Numbered from the stretch's first letter, positions 7,834 to 17,035 are shown. The stretch: DNA of 64,000 bases from Streptomyces sp. Je 1-369 (GCF_026810505.1 NZ_CP101750.1:339448-403447), one strand, 5' to 3'. Translations and numbers: made by a program. Notes: a model not told the origin generated them from the sequence alone.

Positions 7834-9159
7834 GTGCATGACGCGCTGCGAACCACGTATGACAGTCCCTTGTTCAAGGTGACCACGGCGCCGTATCTGC
7901 TGCTGGATACGGACTTCTACATCCGCGGCGTCAACCCCGCCTACCTGCGTGCCACCGGACGCTCGCGCGAGGAACTGATCGGCGCCTTCATGTTCGACGC
8001 GTTCCCGGACAATCCCGAGGACACGGGTTCGACCGGCGTCCGCAACCTCACCGCGTCGCTGGAGCGGGTGATGCGCCACGGTGACCCGCACGACATGGGG
8101 ATCCAGCGTTACGACATCCCCGAACCGCAATCCCCCGGTGGCTTCCGCATCAAGGCCTGGAGTCCTGTCAACTCCCCGCTGACCGACGCCCACGGCCGTC
8201 TCGTGGGCGTCCTGCACCACGTCGAGGACATCACCACGGTGTACGAGTCGCTGCGCCATGCCAGTGGGAGCGGCGCCCTGGACGCTGGGAACGGTGCCCT
8301 GGACGCTGCGGGGCAGCCGACCGCGCTGCTGCGTGGCGCGTTGCGAGCCCTCGCCTTCCATCAGCGCGCCGCCCGAGCGGCCGGACTGGCGGCGTCGGTT
8401 GACCTGCCGGGTACGGGTACGGGTACAGGTGCGGGGGTGGGTGGGGGTGCCGGTGGCGTGTCGGGGGCCGCTCTGGTCCGGCGGGACGCGCTGTGGCACG
8501 GGATCACCCATGCCGCCCGGCAGAGCCCGCCCGGCAGCGGATGCCTCGCCGCGGTGTGCGACTGTGCGGTACGGGAGTTGCCCGGTGCCGACGCCGCCGT
8601 GATCACCCTGCACGGCAACGGAGCACAGGACGTCCAGCTCGCTGTCACGTCCCTCTGGGGGCAGCAGGCCGAGGAACTGCAGTGGATCACCAGCAGCGGT
8701 CCGTCGCTGACCGCGTTCGCCACCGGTGAGCCTGTCTTGGTGCCTCTGCTTGACCAGCCCAGCTCCAACTGGCCGCTGTTCACGGACGCCGCGTGCCGTA
8801 TCGGCGTCGGTGCCGCGTTCGCCTATCCTCTGTCCACCGCCACCACGACCGTGGGTACCCTCACCCTCTACCACCGCGGCGAGGGGCTCTCGAAGCCACC
8901 CGCCGACGCAGAGGTATTCGCCCAGATCGCCGCCGCCATGCTGCTGGCCGACTTGAAGGGCGACATCGGCGAGCGCGTCAGGGCCACCGCCGATCACGGC
9001 GACATCAACGCCGCTATCGGTGTCCTCGCCGCCACCCAGCACATCAGCACGAACGACGCTCTCGCCTGGCTGCGCAGCACGGCCCGGGCCAGGGCGATGC
9101 CCCTCGCCGACTTCGCCCGCGAAGTCCTCGCTCGCCGCCCACCCGAGGCTTCCTTCTGA
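7834..9159 (+). CDS. PAS-GAF-ANTAR signalling protein
   Basis: This 441-residue cytoplasmic protein starts with a PAS domain (residues about 10-130; YLLLDTDFYIRGVNPAYLRATG and GRLVGVLHHVEDIT), then a GAF domain (about 230-380; ELPGADAAVITLHG, AFAYPLSTATTTVGTLTLY), and ends with an ANTAR-like three-helix region (INAAIGVLAATQHIS, ALAWLRSTARARAM). ANTAR domains bind RNA hairpins and act in antitermination, so it may be a signal-dependent RNA regulator. GTG at 7834 has GGGAGG nine bases upstream. Two imperfect in-frame repeats, (GALDAGN/GALDAAG) and a Gly/Thr run, lie in the linker. Confidence 0.85.
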   Translation: MHDALRTTYDSPLFKVTTAPYLLLDTDFYIRGVNPAYLRATGRSREELIGAFMFDAFPDNPEDTGSTGVRNLTASLERVMRHGDPHDMGIQRYDIPEPQSPGGFRIKAWSPVNSPLTDAHGRLVGVLHHVEDITTVYESLRHASGSGALDAGNGALDAAGQPTALLRGALRALAFHQRAARAAGLAASVDLPGTGTGTGAGVGGGAGGVSGAALVRRDALWHGITHAARQSPPGSGCLAAVCDCAVRELPGADAAVITLHGNGAQDVQLAVTSLWGQQAEELQWITSSGPSLTAFATGEPVLVPLLDQPSSNWPLFTDAACRIGVGAAFAYPLSTATTTVGTLTLYHRGEGLSKPPADAEVFAQIAAAMLLADLKGDIGERVRATADHGDINAAIGVLAATQHISTNDALAWLRSTARARAMPLADFAREVLARRPPEASF

Positions 9160-9183
9160 GCAGGCCGCCTCCCGCTCAGGTGC

Positions 9184-9405
9184 GTTCCAGAATTCGCGGG
9201 CAGCGGGGAGCCGCACACCGTCGGCGCGATGGCGCGGGCGCTGTCCGACGCGTACGGCGGTCCGGACCCCGTCATCACCGGGGAGTTCCGACTCGACTAC
9301 GTCCGCCACATCACGGCGGACTCGGCGCGGCTCCACTCCGACCTGGGCTGCAAGCCCGAAGCCGGATTCCGGGAGGGCATGGCGGAGTTCGCCGCGGCGG
9401 AGTAG
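9184..9405 (+). pseudogene. 3' remnant of an NAD-dependent sugar epimerase/dehydratase gene
   Basis: One frame reads GSGEPHTVGAMARALSDAYG, then DPVITGEFRLDYVRHITADS and ends GFREGMAEFAAAE before TAG at 9403. This is the C-terminal quarter of a GDP/dTDP-sugar epimerase, where NVGSGxPHTVG and DVRHI are conserved. Just upstream the family text AFQN is found only in another frame, so the fragment is also frameshifted. No N-terminal domain, start codon or ribosome-binding site exists. It is a relic of a deleted sugar gene. Confidence 0.75.
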
Positions 9406-9449
9406 AAGGGGCGGGATGAGGGTGGGGGGGGCGAGCTCGCGTTCATGTC

Positions 9450-9719
9450 TGGGCTGCGGGGAAGGAGACGGCCGACGCGCTGGAGCGGATCGATTTGGAG
9501 TGGGGCGGACGGTTGCGCAGCGGCGGGCTGAACGTCACGGGCACGGACACGGATTCAGGCGCGGGCACGGTCGAAGCGTGCGGGCGCGACCCGCTGGAAG
9601 ATCTCGCCTGGATAGCCGGGTCCTGGCGCCAACAGGACCCATACACGAACCTCGCCTTCTTACGCGCCGCCCCGTCGGCCCCTGGGGAGGCACCACGCAA
9701 GCCACGCAGAGGCAGGTAG
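9450..9719 (+). pseudogene. open stretch, probable gene remnant
   Basis: A frame reading ADALERIDLEWGGRLRSGG and later DPLEDLAWIAGSWRQQ runs to a stop at 9717-9719. The codons have GC-rich third positions, but the only starts are a TTG at 9495 with no ribosome-binding site. It follows the epimerase relic and a G-rich run and may be the tail of another decayed gene. I cannot name a family. Confidence 0.25.
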
Positions 9720-9817
9720 CACCGTCCTCAGCGATCGTCTCTATACGCGATGAGCCCCTGGTGAGCCATCGGCCTGGTGGGCCTTGTGGTCCTGCATCGT
9801 TATGCCCTCTGGGGGAG

Positions 9818-11185
9818 TTACTGCAAGAAGCCGTCGATGGGCGTCGCGTCGTATTCCGTCGCGCCCGTCGTGGTGATGCCGCTGGGTGAGCCGGGCAGTC
9901 GCAGGGAGCCGACGGCGCTCACATACAGGTCGGCCGATTTGTCGCCGTCCGTGTCGCGCAGCCGTACAAGTCCACCGAAGCCGTCGTAGTCCGTCAAGGG
10001 TCCCGGCACGCCGGGGGTGTTGCGGGCGAACCACTGCGAACCGGCGCCGGTCAGGCCGCTCGACCGGCCCTTGAAGACGTGGACGCCGCCCGCGTCGTCC
10101 TTGTCGTCGATCTTCTCGCCGCCCACGCCGACCGCGAGATCCGCGTAGCCGTCACCGTTGACGTCGCCCGCCGAGACGGAGGAGCCGAACTCGTCGCCGC
10201 TTTCCGGGGATCCGGCGACCCCACTCGTCGCCTGGGTGAGGCGGGCGCTGCGGGACGGGCCGGCGGAGGCGCCGTACCAGACGCTGACGCGGCCCTTGTG
10301 CTTCGAGTAGAGGGCCGTGCCGATCGCGATGTCGCCGTAACCGTCCTTGTTGAAGTCGGCGATGACACCGTCGCCGCCACGCTCGGAGCTGCCGCCGTTG
10401 CCGGACTCGGACTCCAGGCGCAGCGTCTTGCCCGAGGTGAGCGAGCTGGTGCCGCCCTTGATGAACCAGGCGTCGGACGCGATCTTCTCGGGGCTGACCA
10501 CGTCGCCGATGATCGCGAGGTCGGTCTTCTTGTCGCCGTTGACCTTTCCGGAGATCAGGGCCGTGGCGTAGAAGGACGTCGTCTTGTCGAGCTTGGTCAC
10601 GGCGCCGGTGGTGCCGGAGCGCTTGAGCGGGCCGCGGTAGACGTAGGTCTTGGACCCGTTGATGACGGCCAGGTCCTGCTTGCCGTCCCCGTTGAAGTCG
10701 CCGGTCGCCAGGTCCTTGCCCATGTAGTTGTGGCTGTCCGGGTTCTTGTTCGGGAGGTTCGTGCCCTTGGACAGGCCGGAGGCGGAGCCCCACAGGATCG
10801 TCACGGCTCCCTGGTCGGCGCCCTGGGTACCGTTCTCGCCGGTCGCCGCCACCGCGAGGTCGCCGTATCCGTCCCCGTCGAAGTCCGCGGCTGCCCGTAC
10901 CTCGCCGAACATGTCGTCGGCCTCGTCGGCGCCGGGCACGCCCGGGCTCGCCTGGGTGATGCGCTGCTGTCTGGAGCCGGGCCCCGTGGCGGTCCCGAAG
11001 ACCACGCTGACGCCGCCGCCCCCTCTGGCGCTGAAGCTCGAGTACGCGTAGTCGCGGTAGCCGTCGCCGTTGAAGTCGTCGCCGTGCTTCGCGGGCGCGG
11101 CGCTCGCCGCCGCGGCGGGCAGGGTGACGGGGGTGAGGCCCGCTACCAGGAGGGTGGTGATCGTTGCTGTTGTGCGTATGCGCAT
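9818..11185 (-). CDS. secreted FG-GAP repeat protein
   Basis: The 455-residue precursor has a Sec signal peptide (MRIRTTATITTLLVAGLTPV ... AAAASAAPA). The mature part holds seven FG-GAP/VCBS blades, each with a calcium-loop motif: DFNGDGYRDYAY, DFDGDGYGDLAV, DFNGDGKQDLAV, VNGDKKTDLAI, DFNKDGYGDIAI, DVNGDGYADLAV, DTDGDKSADLYV. Seven copies fit an integrin-alpha-like seven-bladed propeller. Such proteins are extracellular and often bind ligands or act as esterases. ATG at 11185 has AAGGAC upstream; the frame is open further but without signal-like sequence. The fourth and seventh loops lack the usual GDG. Confidence 0.92.
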   Translation of the reverse strand: MRIRTTATITTLLVAGLTPVTLPAAAASAAPAKHGDDFNGDGYRDYAYSSFSARGGGGVSVVFGTATGPGSRQQRITQASPGVPGADEADDMFGEVRAAADFDGDGYGDLAVAATGENGTQGADQGAVTILWGSASGLSKGTNLPNKNPDSHNYMGKDLATGDFNGDGKQDLAVINGSKTYVYRGPLKRSGTTGAVTKLDKTTSFYATALISGKVNGDKKTDLAIIGDVVSPEKIASDAWFIKGGTSSLTSGKTLRLESESGNGGSSERGGDGVIADFNKDGYGDIAIGTALYSKHKGRVSVWYGASAGPSRSARLTQATSGVAGSPESGDEFGSSVSAGDVNGDGYADLAVGVGGEKIDDKDDAGGVHVFKGRSSGLTGAGSQWFARNTPGVPGPLTDYDGFGGLVRLRDTDGDKSADLYVSAVGSLRLPGSPSGITTTGATEYDATPIDGFLQ

Positions 11186-11240
11186 GGGTGTTGGGGGTCC
11201 TTGTTGGTCGAGAGGTGGTGGGGGTGATGTGTGGGAGCAG

Positions 11241-11258
11241 CGGTCAGGAGACTGACCG
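11241..11258. promoter_or_regulatory. inverted repeat upstream of the FG-GAP gene
   Basis: CGGTCAG-GAGA-CTGACCG has perfect 7-bp arms and lies 56 bases before the start codon of the minus-strand FG-GAP gene. It could be an operator or a hairpin in the 5' leader. Confidence 0.4.
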
Positions 11259-11412
11259 TGGGGCTTAAGGGTTGTACGGGGCGCGGGAGAACGTCGCGTC
11301 TTAGGCGGGCGCGATGGTGCTGACCGGCGGCCCCCGCGCGGAGCGGCCCGCATGATGTGGGTCGTGGGTCGCCTGCGGCGCGCGTTGCGCGTCCAACAAC
11401 CCACCCGCAGTG

Positions 11413-12093
11413 TCAGGTGACGGTCTGGTCGCCGTCCGGTACGTCCTCGACCGTGACCATGCTGCGGGGCTGGCCCAGTCCCTGCGATACCGCCCGGGCG
11501 ATTCCTTCCAGGTCCTGGCCGTTCGGGACCGGCGGCTGCTCACCGTCGCCGTAGCTCTCGATCGCCTTCACGAAGTAGCCGGGGTGCCAGGCGCCCACTG
11601 CCCCTCTGACCTCGACCGCGGTCACGGGACGGCCACCGACGTGGTCCTTGAGCGCCGCCAGGATCCGGTCCGAACGCAGTTCGCCCGGTACTTGGAACAG
11701 GCTGGCGTGCGCCCCGACAAGGCCGCCGTCCTTCAGGCGCACGGTCACCGTGAGGCAACTGGTGACGCTCGGATACGTGATCGCACCGCCCCGCGCCACT
11801 TCCTTGACCTGGCCTTCCGTGATCGTCGCCCGGTCGGGCACCACAAGCGGGCTCGCCACACGCGGGCTCGCCACACGCGGCCCCACCCCGACGGGCTCGG
11901 GGGCCTGGGCCTGGGCCTGGGCCACGGCGCCGAGGCCGAGTTGCAGGGCCAGTAGCGCCGTCGGCAGGACCACGGCACACACCGCAGCGCCCTTGCCCTT
12001 GCCCGTGCGCGTGCGCGTGCCCGTACCCGCCCGCCGCCCTGTCGTCGTGGCGGCGTCGGGCGCGGCGAGATCGAGGGGCTGGTGCGGTGTCAC
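11413..12093 (-). CDS. membrane-anchored or exported hypothetical protein
   Basis: This 226-residue protein has a cytoplasmic N-terminus with a Gly/Thr/Arg repeat (GTGTRTRTGKGKG), one hydrophobic segment (AAVCAVVLPTALLALQLGLG) and then an AQAQAQ run and a PRVASPRVASP repeat before a folded C-terminal domain with VTSCLTVTVRLKDGG and a short GQDLEGIARAVSQGLG helix. The GTG at 12093 has GGAG five bases upstream. Three separate tandem repeats in one short N-terminal half are notable. I do not recognise the domain. Confidence 0.6.
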   Translation of the reverse strand: MTPHQPLDLAAPDAATTTGRRAGTGTRTRTGKGKGAAVCAVVLPTALLALQLGLGAVAQAQAQAPEPVGVGPRVASPRVASPLVVPDRATITEGQVKEVARGGAITYPSVTSCLTVTVRLKDGGLVGAHASLFQVPGELRSDRILAALKDHVGGRPVTAVEVRGAVGAWHPGYFVKAIESYGDGEQPPVPNGQDLEGIARAVSQGLGQPRSMVTVEDVPDGDQTVT

Positions 12094-12231
12094 GGGTTCT
12101 CCAGAGGTGTGGCGGTGCCGGGTCGTCCACGGCATCGGCTGTGATGGGGGCGGCGTCGGCCGCATCTGGGGCCGACGACTGTTCGATCACTGTACTCAGC
12201 GGTCCCCTCATCGAACTCGGCGTCTCATCAG

Positions 12232-12320
12232 CACCCCCTTCTCCCCCACCCCTCCCTCACCCTCCAGCTCTCCCCCACCCCTCCAACCCTCCCCACCCCT
12301 CCCTCCGCCCCCTCCCCCCT
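12232..12320. repeat. polypyrimidine tract
   Basis: About 90 bases of nearly pure C and T on the + strand (only a few A and three G) lie between divergent genes at 12093 and 12381. Units such as CTCCCCCACCCCTCC recur. Such mirror-like purine/pyrimidine tracts can adopt triplex structure; it may also just be slippage-grown. Confidence 0.75.
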
Positions 12321-12380
12321 GCCGCCCCAAACGGACCAGCCGACCGATTTGATCACCCCAAGGTCGGGTAGCAGGGCGTC

Positions 12381-14399
12381 ATGGTCACCGACAGCGCCGT
12401 ATCCCCGGGGGGCTACGTGCCGCCCACCGTCGACGTCCGAGCTCTCGCGGAGCTGCTGGACGGCGAGTACTCAGAGGTCCGCACCCTCGTGCGGGCCAAT
12501 CTGGCGACGTACGCGGGCGTGCTGGACGAAGCGGAAGAGCTCGGTTTCGACGCATTCCGGGAGCGCGTGCGCGACGTCGTCGTCGAGATGGCGGCGACGG
12601 GGCAGACCGGCATGGGCTTCCCGAAGAAGTACGGCGGGGGCGGCGACATCGGGGCGTCGATCGCCGCGTTCGAGACGCTCGCCTACGGCGATCTCTCCGT
12701 ACTGGTGAAGGTCGGCGTGCAGTTCGGTCTCTTCGGCGGCGCGATCCTGCAGCTCGGCACGGAACGCCACCACGAGGCCTACCTCCCCCGTCTGATCATC
12801 GGGGAGCTGATGGGCTGCTTCGCGATGACCGAGACAGGACACGGCTCCAACGTCCAGGCCCTCGGCACCATGGCCCGGTACGACGCCGACAGCGGGCAGT
12901 TCGTCATCACCACCGACGGCGACGCGGCGCGCAAAGACTACATCGGCAACGCGGCCCGCCACGCCGAACTGGCGGTCGTCTTCGCCCAGCTGGAGGTGGG
13001 CGGGGAACACAAGGGCGTGCACGCTTTCGTCGTACCGGTCCGCGTGGACGGCGCGGCGGCCCCCGGCGTCCGGATCGAGGACGACGGCCGCAAGATGGGT
13101 CTCAACGGCGTCGACAACGGCCGTATCTGGTTCGACGGCGTGCGCGTGCCCCGCGAGGCACTGCTCAACCGGTTCGCCGAAGTGACCCCGGAGGGCGTCT
13201 ACGAGAGCCCGATCGACAACCCCGACCGCCGCTTCTTCACCATGCTCGGCACCCTGGTCCAGGGGCGGGTCAGCGTCGCGGGCGGCGCCATCAACGCGAG
13301 CAAGGTCGCGCTGGCGATCGCCACCAAGTACGCCAACCGTCGCCGTCAGTTCGAGGCGGCCACGCCCGGCGAGGAACAGGTGCTCCTCGACTACGGCATG
13401 CACCAGCGCCGCCTGCTGCCGCTCATCGCACGCACGTACGCGCTGCACTTCGCCCAGGACGTCGTGCGCACGCAGCTGCACGACGTGTTCTCGGGCATCG
13501 CCGACGACGAGCGCGCACGGCGCGAACTGGAGGCACGGGCCGCCGGCACCAAGGCCCTCGGCACCTGGCACGCCACCCGCACGATCCAGGAGTGCCGCGA
13601 GGCGTGCGGCGGCGCCGGCTATCTCGCCGTGAACCGGTTCGCTGCCCTGAAGGCCGACAGCGACGTCTTCGCGACGTTCGAGGGCGACAACCACGTGCTG
13701 TTGCAGATGGTGGCGAAGGGGCTGCTGACGCACCACGCGAGCGAGTTCGAGAACATGGACCAGCTCGGCATGGTCCGGTACGTCACCGGTCTCGCCGTCG
13801 ACACGGTCATCGAGAAGACCTCCGCCCACAAGCTCCTCGAACGGGTACGCGACCTGCTGCCCGGTGGCGACGAGTGGGACCAGGAAGCGGGCCTCTTCGA
13901 CTCGGAGTACCAGCTCGCCATGCTCCGTTTCCGTGAGGAGCACATGCTCGCCGGGCTGGCGCGTCGGCTCAAGCGCGGAATGGACCAGGACAAGCATCCG
14001 GGCGTCGTCTTCTCGCAGGTGCAGGACCACGTCATCGCGGTGGCCCACGCACACATCGAGCGGCTGGTGCTCGAAGCGTTCGTCGAGAAGGTGCGGCACA
14101 TGCCCGACGGGAGCGGCGACGTCGGCCCTGAAGGGCAGAACGGGGCGGGCCATAACGGGGCGAACCATGGCGGGACCAAGGCCGCACTCGCCCTCCTGTG
14201 CGACCTCTTCGCGCTCTCCACCATCGAGGCGGACCGCGCCTGGTTCATGGAGCACGGCAGGCTGACGGTCCAGCGTTCCAAGGCGATCCACCGCGAGGTG
14301 AACGACCTGTGCCGGAAGGTCCGGCCGATCGCGGACGACCTCGTCGACGCCTGGAACATCCCGGCCCAGATGCTCCGCTCCCCCGACCTCGTGGGGTGA
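12381..14399 (+). CDS. large acyl-CoA dehydrogenase family protein
   Basis: The 672-residue flavoprotein is longer than classical acyl-CoA dehydrogenases (about 380) and resembles the acyl-CoA oxidase-like branch. Core marks are GQTGMGFPKKYGG near residue 72, the FAD/substrate loop CFAMTETGHGSNVQALGT near 155, the central KMGLNGVDNGRIWFDGVRVP, and the C-terminal helical motif CREACGGAGYLAVNR with TFEGDNHVLLQM. It should oxidise acyl-CoA thioesters with FAD. GGGCG lies a few bases before the ATG. It is monocistronic and ends at a strong terminator. Confidence 0.92.
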   Translation: MVTDSAVSPGGYVPPTVDVRALAELLDGEYSEVRTLVRANLATYAGVLDEAEELGFDAFRERVRDVVVEMAATGQTGMGFPKKYGGGGDIGASIAAFETLAYGDLSVLVKVGVQFGLFGGAILQLGTERHHEAYLPRLIIGELMGCFAMTETGHGSNVQALGTMARYDADSGQFVITTDGDAARKDYIGNAARHAELAVVFAQLEVGGEHKGVHAFVVPVRVDGAAAPGVRIEDDGRKMGLNGVDNGRIWFDGVRVPREALLNRFAEVTPEGVYESPIDNPDRRFFTMLGTLVQGRVSVAGGAINASKVALAIATKYANRRRQFEAATPGEEQVLLDYGMHQRRLLPLIARTYALHFAQDVVRTQLHDVFSGIADDERARRELEARAAGTKALGTWHATRTIQECREACGGAGYLAVNRFAALKADSDVFATFEGDNHVLLQMVAKGLLTHHASEFENMDQLGMVRYVTGLAVDTVIEKTSAHKLLERVRDLLPGGDEWDQEAGLFDSEYQLAMLRFREEHMLAGLARRLKRGMDQDKHPGVVFSQVQDHVIAVAHAHIERLVLEAFVEKVRHMPDGSGDVGPEGQNGAGHNGANHGGTKAALALLCDLFALSTIEADRAWFMEHGRLTVQRSKAIHREVNDLCRKVRPIADDLVDAWNIPAQMLRSPDLVG

Positions 14400-14421
14400 C
14401 CGTACCCCGCGCCCGTCGTAC

Positions 14422-14457
14422 GGCCGCGCCTCCGACATCGTTGTCGGAGGCGCGGCC
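14422..14457. terminator. strong bidirectional hairpin terminator
   Basis: A perfect 16-bp stem (arms 14422-14437 and 14442-14457) closes on a TCGT tetraloop, between the acyl-CoA dehydrogenase stop and the convergent EndoH-like stop. There is no T-tract, as is common in Streptomyces. Confidence 0.85.
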
Positions 14458-14519
14458 TGTACGCGGGTTCACCGCACTACGGGATGCGGCGCACCGTCAC
14501 GTCCCGCCGTTCCGTCGCC

Positions 14520-15536
14520 CTACCGCGTGTAGACGGCGTCACTGCCGTACAGCTCCCTCGTGAACGCGGAGACGTCCGCGCTGCGATCGGTGCCGTCGAG
14601 GTTGTACGTCAGGTAGACGCCGTACCCCTCGCTCACGGTACGGCGCGCAAGACTGGCGACCGTGCTCCGCGAGGTCCCGCCGATCTCTATGGCCGCCGGC
14701 GACAGCTTCGACTTGGGCAGGGAGATGCCGGGGACCTGCCACGTGCCGTAGTACGGGTTCCAGGCGTAGTTGAACTTGGACGAGATGTTGACGCCGCCGT
14801 AGGACAGGCGGGACGCGGCCGGACCGATGTTGTAGAGGCTGATGATCTTGTCAGGCATGTTCGCGCGCAGCGCCGTCACCAGGTGCACGAACGAGCTCGC
14901 GTTGGGCTGGCCGGTGCCGTTCTTGCCGTACTCGGAGTACTCGTCGTCGAAGTCGATGCCGTCGAGACGGTACTTGCTCACGGTGTCCGACAGCTGCTTC
15001 GCGAACGTCGAAGCCGCCTGCTGGGACGGGAAGTTGGCGAACCCGGCGCCCTGGTGGTTGCCGAGCACCGAGAGGACGACCTTGATGCCCTTCTCCTGGA
15101 GGGGTCGTATCTCGGTGGCGGCATTGTCGAGAACACGCTGCACGTTCTCGTTGAAGTGCAGGTACGCCGCCTTCTTGCTCGTGTCGTAGTTGATGTTCGC
15201 CGCGAATACCACGGCGACGTCGAAGGCGTTGCCGCCGCCGTTGGCGAGGCGGTACTTGCCGACGTTCAGCATGCTGTTGTTGTTCACCTCGACGTACGCC
15301 ACCGAGGTCGGCCCCTGTTTCTTGGGCGCCGGGGCAGGGGCGGGAGCCGGGGCCGCCGCCGCATCGGTCGTGGCAGTCATGGCGGTCGTACCGAGGGTGA
15401 GGGCCGCGACGGCCGAGAGCGCGAGCGCGGCGGTCCGCATTCTGCTCCGTACCTCGCTCCGCACTCCGCCGCGTGCCCCGCTCCCTGCCCTACTGCCTGC
15501 GCTACTGCCCGCCTTGCTCCGTGCAAGAGTGAACAT
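14520..15536 (-). CDS. endo-beta-N-acetylglucosaminidase H (GH18), secreted
   Basis: The 338-residue precursor matches the Streptomyces plicatus EndoH family almost throughout: GPTSVAYVEVNNNSMLNVGK at the start of the mature part, LSVLGNHQGAGFANFPSQQ in the middle, and the catalytic DGIDFDDEYSEYG, whose last Asp/Glu pair cleaves the chitobiose core of high-mannose N-glycans. The preprotein is unusual in having about 25 extra Ser/Gly/Arg-rich residues before the hydrophobic signal core, from a degenerate tandem repeat; an ATG just before RTAALALSA would remove them. ATG 15536 has GGGAG nine bases upstream. It should act outside the cell. Confidence 0.95.
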   Translation of the reverse strand: MFTLARSKAGSSAGSRAGSGARGGVRSEVRSRMRTAALALSAVAALTLGTTAMTATTDAAAAPAPAPAPAPKKQGPTSVAYVEVNNNSMLNVGKYRLANGGGNAFDVAVVFAANINYDTSKKAAYLHFNENVQRVLDNAATEIRPLQEKGIKVVLSVLGNHQGAGFANFPSQQAASTFAKQLSDTVSKYRLDGIDFDDEYSEYGKNGTGQPNASSFVHLVTALRANMPDKIISLYNIGPAASRLSYGGVNISSKFNYAWNPYYGTWQVPGISLPKSKLSPAAIEIGGTSRSTVASLARRTVSEGYGVYLTYNLDGTDRSADVSAFTRELYGSDAVYTR

Positions 15537-15773
15537 CGTTGATCGGTCTCCCATCACGCGATTCGGCGCCCGACCTGTTCGAAGCGCCGAGTGAGCCCTC
15601 CGAGTTTTCCTCTCCTGTGACCGAATCCGGAGTTTCGTGCGCGATTTCTTCACGACTCCTCCGCACTCCCGTGCCCCTTGCGTCTCGAGCGGGACGCAGG
15701 GACCGGCCTGGGAGAACTCCGTGCGCACCCCGGCGTCGGCGGATACCGTCATGCTCACGACGAAGGGGGATGC

Positions 15774-16346
15774 GTGGTCATGGCTCAACGAGCGGTTCCG
15801 TCCCGGGTGGAAGCCGCGGAACGTATCGCTGTCGAGGCGGGATTCAAGAAGAGCTGCATCCCGGAAGTCGGCAGGCTGCTCAGCCTGGCCGCCGCCGCGA
15901 AGCCGCACGGGGTCATCGGGGAGAGCGGCACCGGTTCGGGAGTGGGCACTGCCTGGCTGCACAGCGGCCTCGGTGCCGGTGCCCGCCTGGTCACCGTGGA
16001 GCGGGACGAGGAGCTGGCCCGCCGGGCGGCCGGTGTCTTCGCGGACGACGACCGTGTCGGCGTTCTCACCGGTGACTGGCGGCTGCTCGAGCAGCACGCC
16101 CCCTTCGACGTCTTCTTCTGCGACGGAGGAGGCAAGCGCGACGACCCCGAGGGGGTCCTCAAGCTGCTTGCCCCCGGTGGCCTCCTCATCCTGGACGACT
16201 TCACCCCCTCGTCCCATTGGCCGCCGCGTTTCGAGGGCGAAGTGGACGAGCTGCGCCTCTTCTACCTCACTCATCCAACCCTGAACGCCACCGAAGTACT
16301 CACAACCCCCTCCAGCTCAGTGGTTGTTGCGACACGCCGCCACTAG
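15774..16346 (+). CDS. class I SAM-dependent O-methyltransferase-like protein
   Basis: The 190-residue protein has a Rossmann methyltransferase fold: GVIGESGTGSGVGTAWL is motif I, LVTVERDEELARRA the acidic strand 2 end, FDVFFCDGGGKRDD motif II and LLAPGGLLILDDF motif III. The small size and DGGGKRDD/LILDDF text resemble catechol O-methyltransferase-like enzymes. GTG at 15774 is preceded by GAAGGGGG; an ATG two codons later is also possible. It is divergent from the EndoH gene. Substrate unknown. Confidence 0.82.
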   Translation: MVMAQRAVPSRVEAAERIAVEAGFKKSCIPEVGRLLSLAAAAKPHGVIGESGTGSGVGTAWLHSGLGAGARLVTVERDEELARRAAGVFADDDRVGVLTGDWRLLEQHAPFDVFFCDGGGKRDDPEGVLKLLAPGGLLILDDFTPSSHWPPRFEGEVDELRLFYLTHPTLNATEVLTTPSSSVVVATRRH

Positions 16347-16382
16347 ACGGGGGACGAGTGAAGGCCTGCCTGCCCCTTCGGC

Positions 16383-16886
16383 TCAGCGCCTCGGAGGCAG
16401 CCGATGCAGGTTCACGTCGTGCAGCGTGCCGTCCGAAACCGTCAGGGTGAGGTACGTGCAGTGGGGCTGGCGTCGGCGGTCGGTGGGCGAGCCGGGGTTG
16501 AGGAGGCGCAGGCCACCGGGGGCTGTCGTGTCCCAGGGGATGTGGCTGTGCCCGAAGACGAGCACGTCCAGGTCGGGGAAGCGTTCGGCGCAGCGGCGTT
16601 CACGGCCGGTCGCCGCACCCGTCTCGTGTACGACACCGAACCGCAGGCCCCCCAGTTCCACGCGGGCCACTTCGGGGAGCCGACGGCGCAGCCCGGGACC
16701 GTCGTTGTTGCCGTATACGGCCACGAGGCGCCGCGACCGGGACTCGAACACATCGAGGGTGGCCTCGTCGATCCAGTCCCCGGCGTGCATCACCACGTCC
16801 GCCGCTTCCATGTCCGCCATCAGGTCGTCCGGCAGACGCTTGGCGCGGGCCGGTACGTGCGTGTCGGAGGTGAGCAACAGTTGCAT
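16383..16886 (-). CDS. metallophosphoesterase, YfcE/MJ0936 type
   Basis: The 167-residue protein shows the five calcineurin-like blocks: SDTHVP, HAGDWID, YGNNDG, VVHETG in place of the usual GHG, and VFGHSHIP, ending with NPGSPTDRR. These bind two metals, usually Mn, and hydrolyse phosphodiesters such as bis-p-nitrophenyl phosphate in vitro; physiological substrates are unclear for the group. ATG at 16886 begins MQLLLTSDTH as expected for the family. It is divergent from the next gene. Confidence 0.88.
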   Translation of the reverse strand: MQLLLTSDTHVPARAKRLPDDLMADMEAADVVMHAGDWIDEATLDVFESRSRRLVAVYGNNDGPGLRRRLPEVARVELGGLRFGVVHETGAATGRERRCAERFPDLDVLVFGHSHIPWDTTAPGGLRLLNPGSPTDRRRQPHCTYLTLTVSDGTLHDVNLHRLPPRR

Positions 16887-17035
16887 GGACGCAGCGTAGG
16901 CCGATGAGTTCCAGGACTCCCTTGACCAGGGCCGTGCCTGCCTCGAAGAGGTCGACCAGCGCCCTCGGCCTGGGTCCAAGGTCGCCGTGCGGATGGTTCC
17001 ATCGGTCGATGTCCGGCCCCGCCACCGCGGTGATC

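Noticed and set aside
7807..9336. 509-codon minus frame over the PAS-GAF-ANTAR gene
   Set aside because: Shadow of a gene with recognisable domains on the other strand.
15537..16274. Upstream extension of the EndoH frame
   Set aside because: It runs antisense through the methyltransferase gene and has no signal peptide at its start.
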